From NCBI GenBank assembly GCA_900088475.1, contig FLMG01000804.1, forward strand, positions 316-38,832: DNA of 38,517 nt, read 5' to 3'. Numbering within the stretch: position 1 is the stretch's first letter; every line of letters starts with the position of its first letter. The position numbers and the translations under genes are program-made. Below the pieces are notes generated by a model. It made no database searches and had not been told where the DNA came from. It saw only the letters and a list, made by a program, of their open reading frames with translations. The stretch is from Hyphochytrium catenoides. Lineage: Eukaryota > Sar > Hyphochytriomycetes > Hyphochytriales > Hyphochytriaceae. Positions 22,530-34,439 of the stretch are shown here, in pieces.

Positions 22530-25500
22530 ATGGGCACACGAGAAGCGGAATGGAGTGGACGGACTCCTGCGGTTGTACCGCTACCTCCAATTGACACTTC
22601 TTCTGCTCGAGTTGGTAGGGAAGGACACACTTCCATCTCCAGTAGCCGGAGCATTTCCTCTGATCCGTCACCTCGTCTACGGTATAACCTGGATGTTGGA
22701 CCACAACTCATCTACCCGGCCACAAACGATGTGACTGGTTCACAGGCCACAGAGACCAACAAGTTAGGACTCCCTCCTATCTCTCAGGATCCCTGCTATC
22801 GGTCAGTTCCTGAAAAGGCAGAGAGCGCGAGAAGTGACATTGCTAGCGATAGGAGCGGCTGGCTTCCTTCTTCGCCCACCGAGCGCCTCAAGTCACAGCC
22901 TTCCTCTCCCTCTTCTGCGCTATTTTGCAGAAAACCTAACCCGATCGCTTCATTATCTAGCAACAATGGACAACAGGTGGACAACGCCTGCGATCGGAAA
23001 CCAGAGATCACACTTTCTCCCGCTGCACCGAAATCCCCATACTCTAAGAAATGGCTTTCAAAATATACAAACGGTGCTGGAGGTCTTCTGGCTTCCGCCC
23101 AAGGAAAAGGACGACTAGTGACAGACATTGCGGCAGAGATACTAGACAGAGAAAGTGACCCCGCGAGCAACCTGGCTTTCGCAAGGGACTTCCAACTTTT
23201 GCTACAGAAGCCTGACTCGATAGACAGGGATGGATTGGTCATGCCTAGTGATGCAACTATTGACTCCTGGATATCTATTCGAGAAGCACTAAAGCTCCAG
23301 CTTGGGATAGTCTGTAAGGAGTTAGTTGACAGACTAAACGTCGCTCAGCCCGACTTGCGCGGCCATCGGCAGCTCATCGGCTGCCTTCGCGAGTTCCACT
23401 CATTAGTGGAGAGGTTGAGAATCGCTTCGATAGAGGTGGTGCTGGCCATCCGACAGTGGGAGGAGGAAACTTCACGCTTCGGAGTTGAAGAAACTGCTCA
23501 TTTTACTCCACGGGAGAGGGACGAGCCTGATGATGACGATGGACAAGAGATAGCCGACGAAAAAGGGCGTAAAGAGGAAGACGCCCCTGAAGCTACTCTG
23601 GAACGGGAAATTACAAAGGCCGAGACAAAGGCAGGCGCCTCAACGGATGAGCTGTCTAAAGAGTTTGCCATGGGGCTTAGGGAAGGCATGCAAAACTCTG
23701 TATCCTTGCTGTCTTATCTGTGGCAGGGAAAGCCATACGCAGCGAGTATGACCTCGGACCTAGACTTTTTAGAGCATCAGCTACGAGGACTTAGGGCCCT
23801 GATGGACGCGTACAATTCTAATCACAAGCTCAACCCGCCAATAGAGCTACCTTTTCACTGGAAATCTCTCTTGCGGAATCCCTTTCTAATTCCCTTGACC
23901 TTGGATGACATTGCGGCCTTTGAGATCCTTCCCCTTGGCGAAAGAGAACTTGATGTCCTTCACATTAATATATCATGGTCTCAACTGGTTGAACTCATGC
24001 GCTACCTGATTGAGCAGCGGCGGAAGTATGAGCAGGAGGTCACTGCAAGCTTGACGCAGAAGCAGCGAGAAATTGGTGATGTCAGTCGGGTCCAGGACAG
24101 TCTCCTTACCTCCATGGGCAGAACTTTACAGCTTCCAGTTGGTGCTTCAGAGCTCCGCGCGCTGTCCCTTGTTCATTTTCCTTGTCGCGGCGCGGTTCTG
24201 GTGACTGCTGCAGTGAAACTCATCCTACGCGCCGATCGACCTGAAAACGAAACTGATGTAGACGTTGACCTTGGCATGGATATCACTCAGCTGAACTGGA
24301 AGTTGTTGAGAAAGTGTTTCAAACATCCGGAAAGCCTTATGGAGAGGGCAGCGCGCTTCGTCTCTTCTGGATGCAGCCTTTCAACTGCGAAACTAATGAA
24401 GCTCGCGGTGTTGATTGCTCATCCACAATTCACCCCCAACAGTGTGAGGGCTGACTCTCCCACTTTTGCTGATCTCTGCCTGTGGGTGCTAAGGATTCTT
24501 GACCACGCTTGTGGCAGTGTGGGTGGTTATCCTGGGATTGGCCTGCTAATAGAAAAGGAGCTGCGGCTTCTCAAGGAGACAGAGAGCAGAGAAAGGATAG
24601 CAGGAAGCAAAGGGCGACCACTCCACACTCAAACTGAGAGCAGCAAAATGTCACAGATAAGACATGAAGCAGACTTCGTCGAAGCTATCCGCGAAAAGTA
24701 CACGAAAATGAAAAAGTTGGCTGACCTCTCTCTCTCTTCCTTAACCAAGACAACACCAAAGTTGACCAAGGACTTCAGAATACTCCAAATGGCCGAGATG
24801 AGGCATCGGAAGAAGAGGCTACTTCTCTTGCAAACAGCTTGCCGACTCCATATAGAGGACAGGCAAGAGCGGGTGGGCCACAGAGCATTTGTTTCGTCAC
24901 TCTCCCTTCGGTATCGTCACTGCTACGTCCCAGCCCCAGGATTGCTTCTTCGCCTGTTTGATACTCGAGCGCGACGTGAAGAGTCTTTATTTCTCCCTTC
25001 CGTAATGTGCAACAGAGTTATCGGCGTCAGCCTCGTCCAGCTGCTCCGCGCCTCCCCTGATGAGTACCCTTCGTTCCTTACAAAGATCTTGAAAAGCCTG
25101 ACAGTCACGCGTGGGACCTCTAGGTCGCCAGCTGGAATTTCCTTGGCCCTTATGGCAGATAGCACAGTCTACAAGGACAATGTTCGAGCACACCGGTCCG
25201 CCTCTTCCCCCGCTCATCGTGAGGTCTTCACACCCTTTCTGTTGGGACGGGAGATAAGCAGTGAGAACAAGGTCTTAAGCGTTGCTTTTGAGGCCAAAGC
25301 AGACTGTAACGGAGGCTTCTCCTTATCGTTAGTTGTGTCTGAACCTACAGGAGATGGCGGAATCCTCAGAGAGAACAGTGATAGAAACCGCTTGCTCTTG
25401 ACAAGTGAGACCTTACACCTTCTCGTCCTGGACTGCCCTTCTCTGCTACAGCCACCTACAGAGGATGAGAACGATGATCTAAAAATTGCGGCTGAGATCT

Positions 25501-28500
25501 CCCAGTGGCTCTCTGGACGTCTCTATAATATCCCCAGCCCAGCTGGAGGCCCATCCAGGTTCATTGGTGTCCAGAATGTTGTTAACTTGCCCGGTAGGGA
25601 AAAGTGGGTTCAAAAAGTAAGGACACACTTAAAGGAGGAAGATGTCTCACTCCTCACGGTTGTTCACGAAGAAAGGCTCCATTTTATCCTTCGCTTCCAG
25701 GGCCTCTCGAATATGACATCGGATGGGAGCTGGCCGTCGCTGTCCTTCAGAGAAGTTGGAGCGTTAAGTGCAACCCGGGTACCCAAAAACGAAGAGGAAG
25801 AAGTTGTAGAAAAGTATCCTTTTGCGGCAATCAAAAAACTAGTAGACTATGAGAGCCCCGTCCTAATGGACAAAGTCACATCTCATCGCTACCTCTTCGA
25901 AAGGCTGAGGACGGTGAAAGGACAAAGCCCAAACAACGGAGACGCATCGTCGGAGTCCGTCGCTTTAGATATAGATCGCCGCCTGTACAACTCCTACCGT
26001 CAAATGCGTGGTCAACCATGGATCTTGAGAGTGGAGCTGCTGCGAGACCTTGCCGATGTCGAAAATTTGTCCTTCCCAACCCTTAGGGTCTCAGCTCGCC
26101 TGAAGCCACCCAGATCAGCAGAGCTGGAGAATGGGGAAGAAACCCCACAGACGCCTGAGCCCCCATTGCTAGTTAAAATTATTTCGGCAGACGACTGCCG
26201 CACGCTGCTTTCACAGGTAGAACAAGTTTCCAATTCTTGCGGTACCCACTACCATCTTTTGATCTCAAGATCAAAGCATACCTTCTAATTGTCTCTCTTC
26301 CTTGCATTGGATGTTAAAACTCTACGTCTCTTCACACTTTCCGTTGGACATTCTTGGGATAAGCTCTCTTTCAATCCAGTATCGTTGGCTAGACTTGCTT
26401 TCCTATTTCCTGGCAGGACGGAGTGACACAAGAAGCAGCGGACAACATTCTGTACTCCTTCAACCTCCGGCCACTAGCGGCTTATATATCGAGGAAGATG
26501 AAGGTAGTCCTCGATGACAATATGCGGAGACCGGAAGAAAAGAGGGATAATGAGATGGAACCTCGAAGAGGAAGTGGCGTCCAGCAGTGGCCCAGTTATC
26601 GCCTTGAAACGCATCTGTACCGAGAGAGATTTACTTTGCACCTCTTCTTCAACCAAGTACAGGAGGGAGCTGCTATTGGCAGTGTCGCAATCACTGACAC
26701 GACGACTCTAAAGCAACTTAGAGACATCATAGCCCGGGAGATTGACTCTGTAAGAAGACTCAAACTCGAATTCTAGTTTGCGTCAGTTACTTTTCCTTGG
26801 TATCCTCGATAACGTCCCCAACGGCTTGCCTTGAAGGTGTTAGTTGATGTTCTCATATAATCGCTCTTCTTTCTCCTTTCCACTAATTTGAAGGACATGT
26901 TGCCAGAAGAGTTCAAGTTCGCTCATCAAGGAGTCGTTTGCAGCAGAAAGCAGGAGCCTACGAAATTAGCTAGAGCCTTTCTGCCATCTCTTTGCCTATT
27001 CAATCCCAAGCTCCAGGCAGCCGGAGGAGACTTGTTCCTTGGAGGTTTCCAAACAGTGTTGCACGCGAAAGAAGAGGAAATTCCGGAAGTAAGTCGAGGG
27101 ATACAATCGGGTTTAAGTAACAGAGTGAAAGGGCTAAGGCTTTCCCTCATTGCAGATAACAATCATAAGCATCTATGAAACCTATCGAGGCGGCTGGAAG
27201 GAGGGTGATAAGTTGAAAGCAATGGTTAACGTACAAGACAGCGTGGGCCAGCTTAAGAAGCTCTTGGAAGAGCAGGTAGGCTGATAATGGCTATATGAGC
27301 TCTCACTATCGAGAAATGAGCTTGCTACTTTGAGTGCTGCCCTTAGTGCTCCTTCATCTTTCCTCGCCAGATGAGCAGTAGCCAGCGCTTGGTGCCTTCT
27401 CTAAGCCATGATTCTTTTAGCTGTCAATGCCAGTCTCCTCTCAACGTCTAGTACATCGAGGTGTGGAGCTTCAAGACGAACGTCCTCTACAGCATTACGG
27501 ACTTAAGATGGGCTCCGTCGTGCGAATGAGGCCACCGCTTCCTCCTCAAAAGAAAGTCCGAGTGTTACTGGATGGAAGACTCCAACCTTGTGCAACAACA
27601 GCTTCGTCGTTTATACCTTCCCACAATCTCACGGTAATACTCGGGCCTATTCTCCGAACCCCCTCCCTTCTCTCGCTCCGTATCTCCGTCCCCATCTTTT
27701 CTGGACCCTTTCTGAAAGTATGCAGCTTCAGCTAAATGAACCCCCTGCTGCTATGCCTCTTCATGGGGGCTAGGTTGCTAGACCACCAGTCTATCCGCAG
27801 ATACTCAGTGTGGGAGATGAAGTGGTGCTTGAGGGCTCGGAACGTGTCGTTCGTAAGGTTCTTGCAATCACAGAGGCATCTGTTCTTCTCAGCCCCCACC
27901 CTGCCAAGGACGGAAAGAACGATAGTAGTCCACAAGAAAGCAGAGGAGGTCAGCCTGACAGTGGGGCGGCAGATGGAGAGGAGCTGAAAGAGCGAAAGCT
28001 TTTCAAGCTAATATGGGAAGCTGAAGACAAGCGTCCAAAGTGGATCAGGGATTTTTGCGATGGTCGAGTACCATTCCATTTTGAATATAGAGGCAGTAAA
28101 GAGTGTCTCCAGTTCTTTGGTATCAGTACCAGAAAAGAGGAGCTGGAGCAAGCAGTTCATCAAGGTGACGGCCTTCTGCATATGAGAAGGGAGGTAAGCT
28201 GTCACTGTTATCTCCTCCTACCTTTATTCCAATTACCCCTACACTATTCCAGCCGAACTGACGTGGTCTCCCTTCATCTCAATTGCCAGACGGATAATGG
28301 TTTCACTTCTTTGTCATGCATTGTTCTTGTCCACTTACCTGCTTATGGTCCCAAGTTTCGGTGACATTTACTTGCTTCTGTACACCTATTGGCAAACCCA
28401 GGATTTTGTTAGCAAAGTGGACTTAAAGTGTATCTTGGACGTGGTCTTTACCACTGTAGTGCGTTGGCCGCCCCCTTCTGACGCGATAGAAGGAGGAAAG

Positions 28501-31500
28501 TTTGCCAAGGTAGAGGTCTATCCCTTGCATGCGGCTTTCTTTTGCGAATTTCGAGCTGACGCCCTTGGCCCTGATCCTCTCGGACTCTCTGATATACTCA
28601 GCTCGCTAGAGAGTATAACCTCTTGGGTTGTGGGGCCGACCTAGGAACCGGCTATCGTGGGTTGACGAAGAGTGACATGGATCTAATCTTCAATAAGGTT
28701 AGACCCCCAGGAGAAAGGCGGCTTGACAGGTAAGATAGTACCTTGCCTTGCGGGAAAAGCTACGCTAGATCACACCTCGCATTCTTAATAGTGGAATTCT
28801 CTGAAGCACTGAGAGAGACTTCCTTTGGACGGATCTTTGTACTATGTTTCTCAGAGCTTACCTCAAATTTAGAGTTAACTCCCTGTAGATTGCTTCTATC
28901 ATTGACGTACGGATACCCATTAGGGAGGCCTTTGCAAGATCCTTGCCATTTGTGGCGAAGCTTGTGTACCCAAGTATGGGACAAGAGCTAGCTGTACAGA
29001 CTCTTGTCTTCGAAAAATTCGCTGCACACAGCAAGACGCTTGCCTGGGTTTGGAACCTGGCCAAAGATTTAGCCATGACAGCTGAAGGTCATTGAAAAAG
29101 ATAAAGCTGTCTTAGCTGCATCCCTAGTTCTTTTGATTCTCACCTCCAAAGACTCCTCGGTATCGACTGTCACCCCACGCTTCCTTCTTTCGGACCCGTT
29201 ATGACTCTTGGTTGTATATTAGGCCGTAGAAGATCTGCGGCTATCCGGCTGCAGGCCTTTATGCGCATGCACTTTGCTAGTACAAATGGCATTATGAACT
29301 CCCAGGGCCAGCGTCTGGGGGTAAGCTAGTACTCTATTTATGTTTCTGCGGCACTCTCGCAGGCTCACGGTATCGCTTACTATAAATTTAGGGTCTCAAA
29401 AGGCAGAGAGATGCGGTGACGCTTGTCCAAGCGATAATGAGAGGCAGGCTAGGACGCTTACGAAAGAAAAGGAAAGAGCAAGAAGAGGGGAAAAGAGAGC
29501 GGGAGGAGCTGTTACGCAGCCAGGCGACGCTAATACAAGCCATGGCCCGATGCTATATCTACAAGAGTCGGTTTAGACGTTACCTCACGGTATGATCCCT
29601 CCGTACTGCCTTCACACCGTCCTCGGTGCAACAATGGCCTCATTAGGGTCAATTACCTCTTTTGCAGCTTCGAAAGGGTCCAGAAGAAAAGGAAAGGGAT
29701 ATAGCGCGGACGCGTAGAATCCAGGAGATTGCCGTTAGGAAGCGAAATATCGTTCTTTACTCGTGTCGTAGACTGAACAACGACATGGTGATGATCACCG
29801 TTCGAAAGATGTAGGTCAATAGGTGGGAGATAGACAAACTATCTTCCTTCTGATATGTCTTCGTCTACCAACAACTGACCTTTCTGTCGCATTGACTTCT
29901 GTAGCCCAGGTCTCCTCTTGCAAGTCTATGTGCCCAAGAACTCCGAGACCTTTGATATATCTGTCTCAGAGAACCAGGCCATCTCCATCTTTCTGGGCTC
30001 TCTCCCTACGAAGATGTCAATGAAAGAGTTTGAAGAACGAAGGGATGAACTCATGTACTGCCCAGCCATGGTGGCAGCGTGCTTGGCCAGGCTGATAATC
30101 AAGTACAATGGAAATCGCACCCTCATTTTATTTAGTCGCAAGCGGCAAGTGGAGACTGGACGCTTCGTGCTGCGGAAAGTGGTTACTGTGGAGAACGCGC
30201 AACTAATCGTTTCAGTATACAGAGAGTCTATGACCTTAGTTTTTGCCGCTCATGATCCCAGGTGATTATCCACCCCCACGGGATGCGCCTACAACTATGA
30301 TTTGACTTTCAATTTCTCATCAGGTCCTGCGAAATACTACGCACATCGGTGCTGATCCTGTCCATCGCAGATTGGTACCAACGTTATCACCAGGGGCTTA
30401 CGACCAAACTCCTAAGGCTCCATAACGGAGCCGCAATAACCACATCGACTGTAACTGAAGCTTTCGAGGGTGTAATCACTCCTCCCAAGACCGCCGTGCA
30501 GAAGGCAGTGATATTTTGGCTCTTGAGAAACCTAAAGATACAAGATTCCAGACCTTCAACATCGAAGACGAAAGGTGATACGCGCAAAGGTGCTGTCGCA
30601 GGAGGCGCTGTGGACAAAAAAGCTATCACGTTCACCTTTGAGATACTCCACCAATCGCTGAAGGTCAAGACGATACTAATCCAAAGTGTTTGGAGGAGCT
30701 ATACGACGAGACTTGCCGTGCGGAAGCAGTACTTACCTTTACTCCAGAAGGTACTTCTTCTACTTTCTTCCGTGAAGGCTTATTATCTTTCTCAGCGGTA
30801 TCCCTAAAGCTTGACGACATGCAGCGTCCCATCTAACACCGCCTTACGTCTGCATACCTTCTATCATTGTAGGTCTATGACAGCCAGTCCAAGATGTTCT
30901 ACTATACAAATATTATGACTGGTTACACTACTTGGTCCAAGCCGAAACTCCTGGGCTCTGAGGACGTACCAGCTCCGCCCGACAGGTGGGAATGATAACA
31001 GCCTATTTTTCTTTTCCTTGAGAGGCTTTGTCACTCGCACTGTATAACATACTTCCTCTTTCCTCTGAGAATTTGAGTGGGTGTGGGCTTTGCGGTGCGA
31101 CAATGGCGAGATTGTTTGCCTTAACGAAGCTTCTTCGGTATGTCTGCTATGGACTCTGACTGCCAATCCCTGTTATGTCTGTTCCAGATGGGAGATGCGC
31201 CAAGATGATCAAGGACGAGTTTACTATTTCCATCCGCTTACCGGTCGTTTCAGTTGGATTAGCGAAGAGGAAGCCGCCAGCCGGATACAGGTCGACTTTG
31301 TCGTTGCTGAGACACTTCATCTGTTTCAGTCCACCACATCCATGCAATTTGTTTTGGCATAAGCAATTATGCCCTGAGAGCCAGTTAGTCAGTCATTTGA
31401 CTGTCCTTTCTGTTGTACGGTCCGAATGTGGGTCAACCAGACCACACTCACTAATCTTGACTGTGCAGACCAGGTTTCGCTCCTATTTATCTAAACCTCC

Positions 31501-32784
31501 GATGCGCATGACTCTATCCGAGCTCGCAAACGCACTCATGATATTCAGAGACGTCGAGGGAAATTATTTAGAAGACCCATCGCGAATTCCTTCCGTCGTG
31601 AACTACGGTCTATATTTATTAACCTGGGAGGTAGGAGGATGAACCTAGTCTTTACTCCGCTCTCTGCTAGTCCTGGGCGTTTTGGGATTCCTAGCTTCTG
31701 GCCATCGCTTAATTTTGTTCTTTATATCTTTCAATTTGTAACTAACGGATGCGTGGGCTTCATCTCGCTGTTTGGACCATTATAGAAGCGTTATGATGCC
31801 GCCGAGGACCTTCTCAAACAGGCCATGACTTTGTCTCCCCATAATCCGGTGGTATTATACGCCTATTCCGTGCTCTTGCTAGCGAGTGGTTTGGACAACC
31901 GCGAATCTGTTTGGGGCCGCGTGAGAATCATGACAGAAGAAGCCCAAAAGAGCGACGGGAAGAAAGAAAGTTTCCAGGTATGGAAGGTTTCCTGGCATTA
32001 ACCTGCAGTCGCCAGCATAGACCCGCTACCCTATCAGTGGTCCACGCTACTCTGATCTATTCCTCTTTCGCATAGCACTTGAGCCTTTATAACTGAGCAT
32101 GCTCTGCCTACGTGCACAGATGGCGGAGAAGCTGTTTTTCCGGACATCCGTCATCCTCAATCCAGGCAACGCTACAAGCCTTCTCCTATACGCTCTAGTA
32201 CAGCAAGTGGTATATCGAGACTACGATAGTTGTGACAGGTACTACCGCAGAGCCCTCGCATGTGATCCAGCCAATGAAGCTATATCACTGGTAGGTTAGA
32301 ACCATCCTCTTGCTAGCACTTGTTGCCTAAGGGCGCATTTGTTGCCAATCTTACGCCCACTACGTGCCTGCACCGAGACCACAATAGATTCATATCATGC
32401 TCTGCGATTCCTTCAACTCTTCCACAGAACCTGTCAGACTTCCTAGTCAATCGTCTTCCAGGTGGCTTGTATGAGGGCGGAGGTCCGCCTGCAGATACTC
32501 GGCGCAGAGGACAGCCCATTGAGGGCACAGAAAATGCCGAATGGGTCCAAATGCAGGATCCCACGGCGATGGAAGAACGGTTGAGTCGCTTTTGGTATAA
32601 TTGGGCGACACAGGAGTGCCAATGGCATGAACCTGATTGGGAGGCCGAATGGGTTAAGAGGAAACAAAGAGGAAAGGTGAAGAAGTATTTCGGCCCTTGG
32701 GCGGAGATGGAAGACCCTGTGGCGCAGCAAATATTTTACTTCAACAGGCAGACAAAACGGTGCCAATGGGAATACCCTGCTTGA
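22530..32784 (+). CDS. 2597-aa multidomain scaffold: dynein-stalk-like, ubiquitin-like, p25-alpha-like, IQ, WW and TPR segments; 22 exons
   Basis: Exons: 22530-26216, 26417-26749, 26894-27088, 27156-27275, 27421-27633, 27774-28193, 28402-28509, 28602-28729, 28769-28838, 28889-29087, 29223-29320, 29392-29589, 29668-29810, 29905-30261, 30324-30750, 30873-30985, 31188-31290, 31469-31630, 31786-31977, 32120-32290, 32428-32784. A chain of 21 listed segments keeps frame from ATG to TGA and sums to 2598 codons. Residues 1-200 are Ser/Pro-rich. Residues 540-662 resemble the helical stalk-flanking part of dynein heavy chains (TAAVKLILRAD...LNWKLLRKCFKHPESL...LMKLAVLIAHPQFTPNSV...ADLCLWVLRIL). Two ubiquitin-like folds follow, about 1300-1360 and about 1406-1490 (QRLVHRGVELQDERPLQHYG). 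Residues ~1657-1760 resemble p25-alpha/TPPP (LTKSDMDLIFNKVRPPGERR). IQ motifs lie at about 1828-1845, 1865-1880, 1900-1920 and 2215-2225. WW domains lie at about 2233-2304 (FYYTNIMTGYTTWSKP; YYFHPLTGRFSWI), TPR-like repeats at 2359-2480, and tryptophan-rich WW-like units at the C-terminus. The role is unknown; a calmodulin- and microtubule-linked scaffold is inferred. The least certain junction is the 39-nt intron 28730-28768. Confidence 0.85.
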
Positions 32785-33930
32785 CGTACTAAAGATACAC
32801 ACACCAACAGAGAAGGATCACACGAGAGTGAAGACAAAGGTGCAAACCCAAGAGCTTGACCAACTAAATTATTCAGTTAAACAACTACCAACGTTACTAC
32901 CGTGCCAGGAATATTTTCCTGCTCGTCGTCATGAAAAGTTTTTCGTCCACTTACCATTACAAATGAATTCCTCAACGTTGAATGCTTGCTGTAAACTGAG
33001 GAGCCGACGGGATATATGCTAGGTAGAGGCTCCAATGCAAATACTCGTAGACCGACAACCTGCAAAGGCTAAGGACTAGATTTGTGGTTTGCTTTTGGCA
33101 TGCTGCTTATGGTCATGAAGCTGTGACAAGCAACCGCTTGTCCACGGTATTTCTGTCCTGTCGTTCGATAATAGCACAAGCTCATTGGCAAGAAGCTCAT
33201 GATTAGTAGGAGGCAAGGCTACTGCAACGTACCTTTTTGGGACTACCAGAGCACACATTGCTCTTGGGTAGGCAACCAGCGAAATGTGCCCTTCTCACCA
33301 TCATATCACTTCTTCTCTCCCCGCCATAGGCTGGAACTCTCTCTTGTTTTTCACTAACCCTAACATTTCTGCTTCGCTGACTATTCTTCTCTTTCTGACT
33401 ATTCCCTTTATTACTACTGATCTATCTTCTCCGCTCGAAATCCCTCCCTCTGTCCGCCACTTGATGCTCGTCATATTTTTCTTTGTTGTACTTCTTTCCT
33501 CTATCTTTTCACATATTTTGTTAGTGGCCAGGGCACTGTTTTTCTTCCTCCTAGGGGAAGAGAAAAGTATGACGTTGGCCTGTCTAGAAGTCCTGAGCAG
33601 AAGAAACCCTGGCCCTCGGTTCCATCAACGATTCGCAACGGGAAGACTAAACTCTTAGCGCCTTGAGACAACAATTCGGAGCAGGTATACTACCATTTAG
33701 CGGCCTTCCAGACCGTGGATCTTGGAAAAAAAGCATGTGAGGTGAGATCGAGAATAGAAGAAGTAGATGGACGCTTAGTAAAGTGAAAAAGAGGAAGCGA
33801 AGTAGTGACAGCTGCGGCACGAAGAAAGCACAGGCTTCTGAGCAGACCGGTTAATCTCTTATCTTTCTCCAAGTGCAGAAAGGCCCCAAAATAGTAAACG
33901 GAAGGAGAGCAAAATTGATGACGTGTTGTT
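32785..33930. other. Non-coding stretch downstream of the 2597-aa protein
   Basis: No gene is supported here. The + strand frame 33284-33658 begins MCPSHHHITSSLPAIGW and is hydrophobic, but the underlying DNA is simply T/C-rich, its splice context is poor and I recognise no motif. A short - strand frame at 33872-33690 is equally anonymous. Confidence 0.45.
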
Positions 33931-34006
33931 CCCTCTCTCCCACTCTCTCACTCACTCTTTCTCTCTCTCTTTCTCCTTTTCTTCGCTTCTCCCTCTTTCT
34001 TTTTTA
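33931..34006 (+). repeat. CT-rich microsatellite tract
   Basis: About 75 bases on this strand are almost entirely C and T, mostly CTCTCT and TTTCTC units, ending in a run of T. No coding feature overlaps it. It sits at the left edge of the strand-asymmetric subtelomeric DNA. Confidence 0.8.
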
Positions 34007-34439
34007 GGTGTCAGAGCCTTGAGCCTTAACAGATGGGCGACCAAGACTCCATAGATCGAATGACACTCCTGTGTTGCCTACTCCGTAAAGGTATCGCCGA
34101 GTCCTCTGATGTTATGTACCGGATTCCCTTGTCGTTAACCAACCGGTGGTACCCGATAGGGAGGATGACAAACTGTATCTCCACTTCCAACAGACTGGTT
34201 AACGAACGCTGAGAGCGACGCCTAAATTGTTGTTTAGTGTTATCAGCCAGGGCAACGTAAGCGGTCAATAACGGGAACAGCCCCAAGAAGATGACAAGAT
34301 GCTACACCTCCAAGTAGGAACTAATGATACTTCTAGCCGAAGAGGTTAGAAAGCCTTACACGCAGCCGCGCTGTTGCAGTTCGTGTCAACGCTGAGGTAC
34401 GAGTTTACACGAGCGAGCAGCAGCTGGAATGGGGAAAAG

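Noticed and set aside
28510-28644. An apparent frameshift or premature stop in the large gene after KFAK
   Set aside because: A 92-nt GT...AG intron (28510-28601) restores the frame and yields the p25-alpha-like block LAREYNLLG, so no break is needed.
33284-33658. A 124-codon hydrophobic frame on the + strand
   Set aside because: It lies in T/C-rich non-coding DNA, has no family signature and no convincing splice sites or flanking exons.
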